From Linanthus parryae (Eukaryota; Streptophyta; Magnoliopsida; Ericales; Polemoniaceae), in NCBI GenBank assembly GCA_023055425.1, contig JALGPY010000003.1, positions 50,453,891 through 50,517,890 of the forward strand: a DNA stretch of 64,000 nt, given 5' to 3'. A program made the translations under genes and the position numbers. The notes beneath the pieces are model-generated. The model was not told where the DNA came from and ran no database searches. It saw only the letters and a program-made list of their open reading frames with translations. Of this stretch, positions 45,556-57,763 are shown one piece after another (position 1 is the stretch's first letter; every line of letters starts with the position of its first letter).

Positions 45556-48500
45556 CGGGAGGCCGATGCTTAATAGAAGCGACGGAGATCAAAAGCAATA
45601 CATTGCACAACACTTATTCATATTATTAAACATCAAACTTAGAGTATTACACAAGAGTTGCTACTATTACACAAAATTATCTAACATTTATTGGATAGTC
45701 TACTGATGACGTCCATCTCTATATGAGTCTCGCGCCCCTTCTATTTTACAATCCCAGCTCCTAGGCTTGCGGTGGGAAAAAAAAAAGAACCGCAGTTTCC
45801 AAAGTCAGCAAGAATGCTGAGTGAGATACACCTTAGCGTGCAAACAGGAAACAGGATATAGTTGTTGAATCACGAGTCAAGTAAAACAGTAACAGAATAC
45901 GAGTAAAATATTATCAGAGTTTGCAGCAGAGATAACCAATTATGAACGTTCCAGAAGGAAATCCATTTATCGAAATTCCGATCCGTTGCACATCTCCAAA
46001 ACACAGAAGTAAAGATGTCCGTTTCTTATCATTTCGTTGTACAAGGGTAGACTGGTGACCACAGCATACATATTAGACCTTAAGTGTTGCAACACCCTCC
46101 TAAGAGCGTCAATCTTAGGAGTGTATCTAGATGCTAGACCCTAGCGAATAAGGCGTAGAGCCGGGGCACGCGTAGTCCCGCATTTTAGGGATGAAACCCA
46201 AGGGATATAAACCTTTGGGACACACGGAATCCCGCATTTAAGGGAATAAAACCCAAGGGATCTAAACCTTAGGGGAACACGGAGTCCCGCATTTTAGGAC
46301 ATGACTCCAAGGGATCGAAACCGGATATAAGTAACAAAACTGGTTCCGGTACAAGCGAATCTTTCCACTTTGCACTATAAACAGATTATTATTGCGTGAC
46401 AGTTCAAAGAATCATTTCAAAGTGTAGCTAAAACTCAAATAAATCATGTGAAGCACAAAACACATTTTGAGACCGAATATAAAATCATTCTTTGACACGA
46501 ATGCAGCTAGGCAAGCAAGACTTGGCATGTAAACTCACAATTGAGACAGTATTAAAATCATATATTGACACGAAAGGAGCCAGGCGAGCTAGGCTAACCA
46601 TAAAACTCACCTGAAGTCAACTAAGCAGTTATACAACGGATGTTCGACGAAGACTGCGTCCATGAATCCGTTTCCTACAATTTACAAATCTCTAGTCACA
46701 ACGGTGTTATTTCTGAATAACGAATGCACTAGTCCTATACCGATGTTCGGCTAGGTCATATACTGATTACATCTCTTACGATTCCCCGATCAAACACATT
46801 TTTCGATCGTATATTTATATATAATAAGAAGCATTCACTTGTTAATCAATAAAACAACACTTATAAATAATTATTTTGATAAACAAGTGATATTTACAGA
46901 AAACAATTATAATTAATAGTGATATTAAGAGAACATAATTCCATTACATAAAATAATACAGTAATTATAAGGATTTATTTTATTTAAATCACCAATATTA
47001 ATTTAAATATGTATGCTTTATGAAATATTAGTAAACAAATGTTCAAAAACTCATATTTAGAATCTAATGTACTAAATATGTATCATTTCTTCCTAATTAT
47101 GCATAACATACACAAAACTACTTTTCTAATTCATAGTACTGTTTGTTCTAGTTGCTAAAACATAATTTATTCTCAAAATATCCATTTTATTAGTTTACTT
47201 CCAAGAAAATAGTTTATTATTACTATAGTCATGTTTTTATTTTCAAATTACTACTTTTTATTTAAATTATTCAAACACAATTTAATAGGTGATTAACTAA
47301 GCTAATAATCCCATTAATGAAAACTTCAGAATAGATAAACTACAACCAAACCCCAACAGTTTCTTCAACATACACTCACAACCCCCAAGTTTTAGAAAAC
47401 TACTTTCTTAAAATACACCTAGACCCCCAAACCCGAATATTCAAATTAATTCATCTAAACAATAATTCGAAGCCTAAAGACATGATTTTGATCACATAAA
47501 AAGACTTAGGGAAGGATTTAGAGCATACCCAACCCAAGAAACGCGAGAAACGGGTCGCCGGAGATGAGCTCGACCGGAGCTGTTTTCGGTGGTTCTTGGC
47601 TCGGCTGAGAGCTCCAGAAGCTCAGTCGGATCCCTTAGAGTCTACTGGAAGGGTCGAAGAGTAGTGGGTGGCTCTGTTTTGGGTTACCCAAAATCTCGCC
47701 GGTTTTAATGGCCGGCGGTGGTGGCGGTGGTGATTCTGCGGCTAGGGTTGTTGGTGTGGATTTCTCCTGTTTCTTTAGTGAGTGAGAGAGAGTAAGAGAG
47801 GATGTGGCAGAGAGGGGAGAGAAAAATAGAGAGTGGTGGCCTTCGAGCTTCTTCCCGACGGCGGTAGCGGCGGTGGTGGCTGGGTTGTCACCGCTGCTTG
47901 TTGCTGCTACTGACTTCGTCCAGAGGCAGAGAGAGATATGGGGAGGAAGAAGAGAAACAGAGAGTGGAATAGAGAGATAAAAACAGAGGGTGGTGGTGGT
48001 GGGTTTCTCTCTGGCTCTCTCCCGATGGCGGCAACGGTGGTGTGGTGGTGGCTGGTGATTCCTGCTAGCTGTTGTTGCTGTTGTCGTGGTTTATGGTGAT
48101 CAGAGAGAGATGGAGGCAGAGAGAGACAAAGAGATGCTGGTGATGGAGGTGGTGGTGGTGTTGGCGGTTGTTTGGCCGGAGAGGAGGAAGACGGTCGTGA
48201 TGATGGTGATGGCGACTGTGAGAAGAGAGGGAGGGTTGCTTTTATAGTGAGGTTGAGGAGGTGGGAGAGATGGTGGTGCGGTGGTTTGTCGGGCCATGTG
48301 GTTGCCGAAGCAGTAGAAGAAGAAGAAGAAGAAGAAGAAGAAGAAGAAGAAGAAGAAGAAGAAGAAGAAGAAGAAGAAGAAGAAGAAGAAGAAGAAGAAG
48401 AAGAAGAAGAAGAAGAAGAAGAAGAAGAAGAAGAAGAAGAAATGAAGAAGGAACCTAAGAAGAAGACAAAGAAAGTAATATTGTTTGGTGACACATCTTC

Positions 48501-48792
48501 AAGTGAAAAACAACCTCTTGGTTATTATTTGATGTGGTTTGGCACACCAAAGTGTAATTTGATACGGTGTGTCTCAACTACAAAGTATCGCGGTGGTCGT
48601 ACACGCGATAACAACTAAAAGATAAAGAAATTCAACAGAATTAAATTACAAACGTAAATCTAACGTCTTTATGAAATCTTACCCGAATAAAGCACAATAA
48701 TTTACTCAGCTTCTTATTTTCTTTGTAATTAAAATTTATAAGTAATTTTCCAAATTACTATTTTGCCCATAGCATTGGGACGGGGTATTACC
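45522..48792 (-). repeat. 5' LTR of the gag-only element
   Basis: Same internal layout as the left LTR: the 54-bp triplet (about 46164-46320), GC-rich block, TATA box at 48238-48247 and (GAA)42 at 48316-48441. It lacks the 46-bp duplication of the left LTR. Confidence 0.92.
48316..48441. repeat. (GAA)n microsatellite, about 42 units
   Basis: Uninterrupted tract in the 5' LTR, allelic in position to the longer tract at 43209-43370. Confidence 0.97.
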
Positions 48793-48797
48793 GAGTA

Positions 48798-51700
48798 ATC
48801 CTAGTGTTTAGAATCCGTGAGACGTCTATAGATAAAACACATATTTGACGCAAAACTAAACTAAGAATAAGCTTTAAAGCACGTTGGTTTTGTCTAACAA
48901 TTAAGAACATAATTTTAGACACAGTTAAACTGACAGAAGATACTTCTAGAACAATAAACGAAGATTGATCTAGAGACTCAATGAAAACTAGAACAGAAAT
49001 ACCTGGACAAATCCTAAAAGAGTCTACAACAACTTCTAATTGAAGAATCGAAGCTAGAGAAGCAGAAGTGTCGTTGCAGGGAGCTGGAAGCTGAGTCGTC
49101 GGCCAGGGGGAGGTGAACCATCGGCTGGAAGCTCCTCCTGAGCTGATGGCCGAACCTGAGAGGCTCTCTCTCTCTCTCTCTCACTCTCTCTCACGTATAT
49201 GGGGGTGACCTAGTTTTTGCTTAATTGCTTGCTGAATTTTCTCTCAACTCTGGCTCTATATATAGGAGAGATTTCCAAGTAGAGAGTTTTAGAGAAAATC
49301 AATTATGAATATAGGCTTCTAGAAATTGATTTAAATTTCAACTCTAATTTAAATATTAATTGTTTAATAATAAAAGATTTTTATTTATAAAGAAATTATA
49401 ATTTACATAAAGAAAGATTCATACTAAGTTTCAAAATCTAAATAAAGTAATTAACATAGAAGAAAATAATATTTCTATAAAAATAGTTTCAATTCACATA
49501 GAATAGAAATCAATTATTATTTTAAATATTTACGAAAAGATTATCAATTAAGTATAAATCAAATCTCAATAATTGTTTCTTAGAAAAGTAATAATAGCCA
49601 ACATATATTCGGCCGGATTTTATAAAGAAAATAAATGACTGTGGGGGAATTTCCTTGAGAGATAATTGTTGCTATATTCTTTTTTGATTTATACTAAAAC
49701 CCTTTAATTAACTTTAAATAGAAAGCTGATTAAATTCATTAAAAAATTTCTAATAGAAAAATTTATATTTTTATGTCATTATCACTAGATATATTAATTC
49801 ATAAAAGATGTAATATATTCCTAGTTAAACACTCTTACTTGGAAGATAAAAGAATCTTAAAGAATCTCTAAGAAGAATAACTGACTGACTGAAGCTGCCA
49901 AAAGAGCTAGACAGTAAGGGCGAGGAGCATGCTGAACCAAACCTTGGCCTCCCTTAGTTGTGCACGACCTCCCTAGGGATGCGTGCACGGTCAGCATGGG
50001 CGCATGGGAGTTTCAGCTGCTCTTTGGTCCTTTTCTGTTTTGCAGTGTTGGAAGTTTAGTTAAAAAAAACATGGATTGACACTACATGAATAATCATAGA
50101 CCTACTAATGAATCAAAATTTCTAGGATAATACATGAAACTCAAGCATCACATAACTGATGATTGAAGAATTCTTGCTGGACTAGATTCAAGAAGCCTGA
50201 ATTGTCTGCAAGAACATGTGTTAGCATCACAGAAAATCTTAATAAAGAGACTCATAACATTTATAATATCCTATACAATGCACTACATGACATGAGTTAT
50301 TTTGTTCATTAATTGGCAAACATTTAAAAAACAGGGCGAGATCCTATATTAAACACATTCAAAAACATCATGTTTCAATCTTCCCCTTTTGTTAATTAAG
50401 GGAAAACTCCTATTTTGAATTTCTAAAGAAAAATAAACTATACTAGTCTTCATCGTTCTACATCACTTGCTCCATGAATGCTCCAACCTTGGTTAATTAG
50501 TATTAAATAAACGTTGTCTTCAAAGATTTTCTCATTCATCGTTTTTCTTTTCTTACGTCTGCATATCAAACACCCCATACAAAGGACCAAGTGTAATATT
50601 CTCTTTGACAATTAAACTCATAAGAGCAATGAAAAGTGTGCATAATATCAATGAATGTGATATACATGATGGATGGTTAACTTGTTTATTTCTCATATTC
50701 ATTTAGAATGCAAAAAATCAAGATATGAATGAGAACTTCTTTAGATCTCTAATCCAATATAACATACATCATAGTTGGAGTAGCGTAGAGCATATGGAAT
50801 AAACAGCACACATCAATTAATTCATCAATGTGAATGAGCACCACATGACTCCTAATAAATTGGAAACATTCATGAGATACAAATAAGCATAAACAGTAGA
50901 CAATTCTCATGAAAAAAACATAAACTTTTTTATTTCACTTTCAAGAACTGAGACAACGCTCCTACGAATCTTAATTCAAAAATACTCCCCAATTTGTCAC
51001 AAAAATTTGACAAAAGGTCTATTTATTTAATTGAACAAAACAAATAACAAGCTAAACATCCAACCAAATAAACTAAACTATTAAATAAACACAACTCCAT
51101 GCATCCTTGTGGTGTCCTGAATTCAAAGAGCATACTGTCATAATATGATATGATCTCAGGGTGATCTTTAAATAAGCAAGTGTCATTGCGGAGCACTTAA
51201 TACCAGAAATCACCAGGAGCTAGCGCAGGAGGGAAAGAATCGAATTACTTGACATGCTTGACAAAGCTAGGTTTTGACGACGCCACCACACAACTCTTAA
51301 GATCATCTTCAAAATCAGGGTAATTAGGGGAAACAACCTAGACATTCTTAAGTCGAAACATAATCACTTCCAAACCACTCCAAACCACAAAGAGCACACG
51401 GCGCATAGTAACAAGGAACCAATCCATGCTTTCACGGGACAAATCTTCTAGTAGACGAGCATCTTTCAAGATTCTCCAACTTTTGATTCAGTCTTTCTTG
51501 CAAAAGGAGGATCACATCCAAAGCCTCTAAACTTAAGAACGTGAGATAAAACTTCAAGTTTGAAACTTCTAGCAAAGGAAATATGAGCCATGAATTAAAT
51601 AATAGGATGCCAAGAAGAAAAAGGAAGAAGCTAAGAACACCTAGAACCCATAAGGGAGCCAGCAGGCTGCTCTCGTCCAAGGAAGCGGGAATTATGCTTA

Positions 51701-53936
51701 GGGAAGGCCGACGAGTTCATTAGGAGGTTTATAAGTAATTATGGGAGTGTCAATCCTACGAGGAATTATTTCGATAACCTTCAACCAGGAAGAACGTCCA
51801 TGCCAAGAATACAACCAAATACAAAATTGTGTCTAGTAGATGATCATGTGCATAGACATACTAAGGCTTCCACACTAAAACGTTTTAAAAACAAAGGGAA
51901 AATAAATATTCTCATAATAAGTTTCCCAAGAGTATGTTCTCCACTTCATGGCGTCTAACTAGAAGCTAGAAAACACTTGAATCAAGTTCCATTTCAGTGC
52001 CATTTCTGGATGAAAATTTAATATTCATCTGCACAAGATTTGAGACTCTGTTTTATTTGGGTATTTGTGACCCTAGATTATTAGAACAATTGAGATTCTA
52101 ATTTTTATTCTCTTAGCCTTGATTACATAGAATGCAAACTATCCTCGTGAAAGGAGACAAGATACTTGTAGTAAGACTACAAGACTACTTGTAGTACGAC
52201 TGCAAGTGTAGCCTTTTTAGGATTTTTCTCATACGACCATCGTAAGGGATAGTGAGATATGCCCAGGGACTTCACTTAGTACATGGAAAATTTGCCTCAT
52301 TAAAGCCATCTAAACACGAAAGCCTACCCCGGATCTAAGTATGACTTCACAAGTTTGCACAATAATCGTATAGGTACACTGAGAAACTCCTTACAGCTAA
52401 CACAATAAAGGAAATGTAGATGTACTCTTTTGAGACACTCGGGGTTCGAAAAGGGAATTTCAAAAAATTTTAGGACAGTACTACGGCCTTGGCATGACAC
52501 AACACATTATGTAGCAGAAGTAATGGTTGGTAGAAATGTATATTACAACTATGAAAACTCCTTAAGGGCTAAGAAAAAGAACAAAAAGAATAAACCCTTT
52601 GTGAAAACGATGAGTTTCAAGATTTCTTCAAGGGTTTCGATTCTTTTTCAACTTGCAACATGTACTGAAAAGTACAGCGATCTACACATCTAGTTATCAA
52701 CTAGAGACACTGTTTTTCATTTTAAATTCACACATCTATTTTAGAAACATATTTTCCTACCCCATGCTTATGCAGAAAATCTCAATTTTTGAATAACAAT
52801 GGAAAACAAAATGAGACGGGGATAAGGGAAAATACATCAGCTTGAACCTATGGTTAGAGGAATTTTACTTCTCAGGTTATAGGTTTGGCTGGGTGTAGGT
52901 TGACAAGTTTGAGAAATCTATGTCTGTAGGGATATACTAGCTTGACAGGGAAGATCCTGAAAGGTTCTATAGTCACATGTTGCTTGCATTGAATTGGCTT
53001 CAAACCTAACGCGGTAACTCAGGTTTACTAGTTAGTATCTTGGTGAAAAATTTAAGCATATGAAACTTTCAAGGCGGGGTAACCTAGGGTTTCAAGTAAC
53101 AGTCCAGTGAATTAGAGTCTAGACATTATATGGTCCATAAAGCCCATGGGTCGTGACTGATCCAATAAGAAACTAAGTCGGTTCACATTATATCTTTGAG
53201 AATTGATAACAGGTAAGATGTGGTCCATATCAGCATCAGGTTTCGAGAACGTAAGCATGAACAATGAAATAGATGCTAAGCAGCTATGTGGTCCATAACG
53301 CTTCATGGACAAGCGCCGCATGGTTACCTATAAACAACCAGCTCAATTTTCGTCTGAGCCTCAAATTAAACAAAAGTAGACAATTTCTAGACTCAAAAGG
53401 CATATACCAAGAAACCCAAACCAACCTCAAGCAACAGACAAGACAAGACATCAAAATTAGAGCATAAATAGCCTATTACAACTTCATAATCTTCAACCTA
53501 TAAATTTGGATAGAATAAGTGATTTCTCATAAACAACTCTCTCAGATAAACTCACACGAGCCAAGAACCAACATGAAATGAAAGGGACATGAACTCTTGT
53601 GCAAACTCAAACTTAAACATATACCCATGATACCAATTTCAAAAATAGTTAAACAAATCAGGACATATCAACTTTTTAGACTTGAATCATGTGAGGCTTT
53701 ACATATTATTTGAATGAAAGAAGAATCCTTCAAAGAGAAGTGAAGAGACGTACCTAAACTCATTTTAGAGTTACAATTGTTCTTAGACACACCATGGCGA
53801 GCATGAGAAAATACTCCTGAACACTCATGATGGGTTTTTGCTGATCCTCCGAGATTGTTTGTTGATGAAGCTTCCATGAGTCTTTTAAACTGAATGCTTT
53901 TTGGAACATGAAGGAATTTCATTCTTCACTATGTTT
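48798..53936. other. Spacer with a leader-like stretch and degenerate repeat sequence
   Basis: On the minus strand, 49320 to 48800 reads like a plant promoter and leader: TATATATAG near 49255, a (GA)n tract near 49162-49190, a GC-richer leader, then a donor-like CAG|GTATTT near 49000. It is cut by the insertion at 48793. No coding exon is attached. 49320-53900 is AT-rich; small frames at 51432-51680 (minus) and 52430-52693 (plus) show no recognisable motif and are not called. Confidence 0.4.
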
Positions 53937-55119
53937 CGCACGAATTCAAGAGGTTCATGTCGAAATTCTTCTCAAAGATTGACACTGCAGCTCTTAGGTC
54001 ATGCCAGTACATGTGTTTCACATTCTTTCAATCTCCTGCAAAGCCAATGTTATTCTAAATGAGAAGAGAGTAGTAGAGACGTCTTGTTCCATGATCTACC
54101 AAGCATTATCCTTCGAGACAGAGGAGACCGTGTGGAGCAATCACACGAATTTTACACCCCCATCTTGCAGAGTACCTCAAATCAAAGGGAATAAAAACTG
54201 CAAAGATCCTACTTGTATGCTTTCATGCATAGCGGTTAGTACTGCCAGAAAACATACACTGCGGCGTGGGAGACTCTTCACATCTATTCATGTGAAGGTG
54301 GATCAATGGGTTGACATAACACTGATCCTTTCCTGACCTACAAAATTAATGAGTCAATTTCTCAGGTCTAGGAGATCCATGATAGGTATTCCTGCTTTTC
54401 CTATCATGTATATTACAACTCCAAGTAGGACAAATGTAGCTGTTTATGCCTAGATAAATCATTTTTTTGAACCCTCTTGTCCCTAGTATTTTGATTACTT
54501 AAGGAAATCATAGAGGGGAGAGGAGAAGTAATATTTCTATTCCTATGAAAAGTAGGCAACATTTATTTAACTTTTTACAACCATGGTAAGAAAATGTGTC
54601 TTTGAGCATAACGCGAGCAACATTGCATTCTTTTCTTCAACATTCTTCTCTTTAGGTGTAGTTATTTTTTAAGATTCAATAGTTAAGACAGCTGCCTTGA
54701 GCGGATATTTGACTTTAGCTGACTTCGTGTCTGTGTAAGTCTCACCGTTTGTCGTGGTTGATATCTTCATACCAATCTGTGGGTAGAGTCTGAAGAAGCC
54801 ACTTGTGCGGGAATTCCCTTCCTAGTTCCCTCATGCTTCCTTGAGTAAGTCCAATGGACATCTCTAAGAGGGGATTCGACAACCTCAATAATATTTCTAT
54901 AATAAGGATTTAAAACCTGAAAACAACTAGAGAAACCAAAAAGCTAGAACTCTGTCCTAATTTGTGACGATAAGCAACACAATTAGGTTACTTGTGTCCA
55001 TAAACACCACAGTAGTGACAAGTAGGTACAAAAGAATGAGTAGAAGAAGAAGTGTTAGGAGACTTAGCAAATGAATGGCAAGGGTGGCATTCATGCCTCT
55101 GCCTCCCATATATAAATTA
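53937..55119 (-). repeat. Degenerate Copia-like stretch, copy 1
   Basis: It is nearly identical to 60450-61648. On the minus strand near 54990-55035 a frame reads FVPTCHYCGVYGHK, a stop, then PNC: a CX2CX4HX4C zinc knuckle of the form seen in Copia (SIRE-like) gag, with one nonsense codon. No other domain can be read with confidence. Copy 1 keeps the ACTAT site that in copy 2 is taken by the truncated Tat element. Confidence 0.6.
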
Positions 55120-55906
55120 TAACATACTTAATGAACAATCTCTCTAAATAATTCTCACGTTGTACGCAACCAGCAAAATATGAATATAAAATTGAAGAAC
55201 TAATAGGAGTTTAGACAGAAATGAATTGTTTTGTTTGCTTGGATGAACTGTTTACTCCTAAATTGAATATTAACATTTGTTGGAGAAGATTAGTAAATCA
55301 TCTAGAAACGACCAACCACCAAATAGAAAAGAAAAAGCTCCTAAAAACATACGAATAGTAAAAGAGTAAGACTCAAAACTCAACTACCACAAAATTTTCA
55401 AAAGTCAAGGTGCAGTGGTTAAACTACTACAAACTTTTTCAATAAATAATGTCGAATGTATTATTAATAATAAGTTAAAGATTTTAGACGGGAATTGAGA
55501 GCATGTTTAGTATCAGCTAATCAGCTGAAAAGAATATGAAAAGAAAATTCAACTTAACTAAAAAGAATATGAAAAGAAAATTCAACTTAACTAAGAATCA
55601 CAATCTGTTTGGTAAGAGCTGAAATTATAGATTACTAAGTTGATTCATTTAATAAAATTTAAAGAGTTCCAAATTCAAATAATTAGATATTACTATTTAT
55701 AAATAAACTGTGATCATGCTAATGTAAAAAAATATCAAAATGGACAGTAGGATACATATTCCACAAAATGCATGTGAATATGGCTTATTGATTGGAGTTC
55801 ATTTTTTTCCGGTTTACTTATATTTTATACAAAACATGGTTTTTGCATAAGTTGCTAAAGATGCTTGCATCTCACTTTTGCATATATACTTCACATATGT
55901 ATGAAA
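55120..55906. other. AT-rich spacer with a 33-bp tandem duplication
   Basis: AAAAGAATATGAAAAG begins at 55528 and again at 55561, the unit being repeated exactly once. No gene is seen. Confidence 0.7.
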
Positions 55907-56712
55907 CTAGTGTATAACCCGTGTCCGAGGGCACGATCCCACGAAAAATATGACCACTTCAAATTTTAATGGCGGAAATTGTCTTATTATAAAGTATTTG
56001 GTTCACAGTATATGGCGAGGATACACTATTCCACATGTCACATTTTGGGATAGCTTATTCCCCATAGTAGCTTATTATGTAGATGTACAAAATAAAATAT
56101 ACGGTTGGAACTAACACCACAAATGCATGTCATGTAATAGGCTTAATTGCACGTTGCATACCTCTAATATATCAAAATCGCATGATTGTAATCCCCTGTT
56201 CTAAAACTATCTGATTGTATCCCCCGTTTATAAAGTTTCAATCATGTTGAAACTGGTAAAAACATTCCATCCAAACACTAACTCCATAAACGGGTGAAAT
56301 CGTCAATGATTATAGTATGCTAATAATATTAATACAGTGACAAAAAATAAGATCAAGATAGTTGTCCTTTTGTGTTAAAAAAAGCTCTCCTCTTTTCTAA
56401 AAAAATAACTCTCCTCTCTCTGCCTTGCTCGATCTTTCAATATTAAAATGTATAATTTTGTAAATTTTGCCCAATTTACAGCAAATCATGATTTTGTAGT
56501 ACGGATTCTACTAGTGTAGTTTATTTTTTATGATTTCATAATTATAGAATAATTTATTAAATTAATTTAAATATGTAAAAAAGATAGACAAATAAAATTT
56601 GTATACCTACTTTATTGTTAACTATTAATGAAAATGAAAATGCATGTTTTGCAAAATGTATGTGCATATAAATCGTCTACGGGAGTTACTTTTTCACTCT
56701 CTTCTATATAGA
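55907..56712 (-). mobile_element. Short non-autonomous Helitron
   Basis: On the minus strand the 5' end is TCTATATAGAAGAGAG, preceded by A. The 3' end is a hairpin CGTGCCC/GGACACG followed after a short spacer by CTAG, then T. Insertion between A and T, a TC start and a hairpin before CTRR are the Helitron signature. It is 806 bp and non-coding. The 5' end is the less certain boundary. Confidence 0.5.
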
Positions 56713-56904
56713 TTATATAAATTGAGATTGCATTAGCGAGTGGAGATGTTCGAAGAGATGCACAAGTCCCGGTTTGTACCCAATCCACTCAATATGTACA
56801 AAAATCTGATGAAGTAATTCCACTTGGACAACCGTGAATTGGTTGTATAGATGAACTTGTTTACTCCTAAATATTAGTATGTGTTGGAGAAGGTAACGCA
56901 GTAC
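56713..56904. other. Short spacer
   Basis: No gene seen between the Helitron end and the MITE. Confidence 0.5.
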
Positions 56905-57160
56905 CACTCTGTCCCAGCTCTTTCTTCCCAATTTAATTTTTATCACTATTCATTGGGTCACTTTGACTCGATGATTTGGATAGCAAAATGATACAATTTT
57001 TTGATAAGTTTTACATGGCATTGTAGATAAAGGTTGCTCTTTAACACGGCGAAAAAATTATTAAAAAATCACATCGTTTTGCTATCCAAATCACCCGGTC
57101 AAAGTGACTCAGATACGAGTCAAAAAGTCAGGATGGGAAGAAAGAGCTGGGACGGAGTGG
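56905..57160. mobile_element. Stowaway-like MITE upstream of the UGT fragment
   Basis: The ends CCACTCTGTCCCAGCTCTTTC and, inverted, CCACTCCGTCCCAGCTCTTTC differ at one position over about 28 bp and are flanked by TA (56903-56904, 57161-57162). The 256-bp interior shares ATCCAAATCACCxGGTCAAAGTGAC with 37621-37874. It sits about 130 bp upstream of the UGT start codon, inside the promoter region. Confidence 0.92.
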
Positions 57161-57224
57161 TACAGCAGTACAGTCTAATATGGTTCGTCCAGAAAACCAA
57201 ACTTGCTTACACTCATTAATCTTC

Positions 57225-57233
57225 ACTATATAG
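57225..57233 (+). promoter_or_regulatory. TATA-like box of the UGT fragment
   Basis: ACTATATAG lies about 57 bp before the ATG at 57290, a usual spacing for a plant gene with a short leader. The promoter therefore seems to survive although the gene is truncated. Confidence 0.5.
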
Positions 57234-57289
57234 TAGTATGGCCTATTAACACCACCATGAACTAATCATCAATTAAGAATTAGAGAGAG

Positions 57290-57763
57290 ATGGCTAGCTC
57301 ACAAAGTAATCCTTCAGCTCACATTGTCCTATTCCCATTCATGTCTATAAGCCACACCACCCCAGTTCTCCACCTAGCTCGCCTCCTCCTCCATCGCCGC
57401 CACGTCGTCGTCACCATCTTCACCACCCCAGCCAACCGTCCTTTCATTTCTCAATCCCTCTCCGACACCGCCGCCGCCATAATCGACCTCCCGTTCCCGG
57501 AGAACATCCCCGGCATACCCGCCGGAGTTGAGAACCTCGACAAACTCCCTTCCAAGTCTCTACTCCCCCAGTTCGCCGCCGCCACAGAACTGATGCAGCC
57601 CAGCTTCGAAACCGCAATCGGGTCTCTGCCACGTGTCAGCTGCATCATCTCCGACGGCTTCCTCAGCTGGACCGTCGACTCGGCTGCCAAATTCAACATC
57701 CCCCGGTTCGCCTTCTACAACATGTGCAGTTATGCAACGACCGTTTCACGAACCGCCGCAACG
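57290..57763 (+). pseudogene. UDP-glycosyltransferase, UGT90A-like, N-terminal third only
   Basis: About 157 residues starting MASSQSNPSAHIVLFPFMS. Full plant UGTs are about 470-490 residues and transfer a sugar from UDP-sugar to small molecules in the cytosol. The N-terminal acceptor-binding lobe is clear: HIVLFPFMSISHTTPVLHLA, including the catalytic-type His; TIFTTPANRPFI; DLPFPENIPGIPAGVENLDK; CIISDGFLSWTVDSAAKFNI. These blocks are typical of the UGT90A group. Homology stops at about YATTVSR, where the sequence becomes antisense gag of a truncated Tat element. The C-terminal lobe with the PSPG sugar-donor motif is absent from the window. The frame runs on through the gag sequence to 58039, giving a 249-codon chimera. 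Whether it is expressed is unknown. Confidence 0.9.

Larger units (their letters stand above)
40405..48792 (-). mobile_element. Giant-LTR, gag-only Ty3/gypsy-type retrotransposon
   Basis: The left LTR is 40405-43759 (3355 bp) and the right LTR is 45522-48792 (3271 bp), both beginning TGCAACAACCCCCTTATC. The 5-bp duplication GAGTA flanks the whole (40400-40404, 48793-48797). The internal region (43760-45521, 1762 bp) has a primer-binding site matching TGGTATCAGAGC, a gag gene with zinc knuckles and a polypurine tract, but no protease, RT, RNase H or integrase. It must have depended on enzymes of another element. LTRs make up about 79% of the length. The LTR pair is visibly diverged and the terminal CA of the right LTR has become CC, so it is older than the Tat insertion. 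Confidence 0.93.

Noticed and set aside
51432..51680. 82-codon hydrophobic minus-strand frame
   Set aside because: Leucine-rich but no motif, no promoter or homologous context; likely chance in degenerate repeat DNA.
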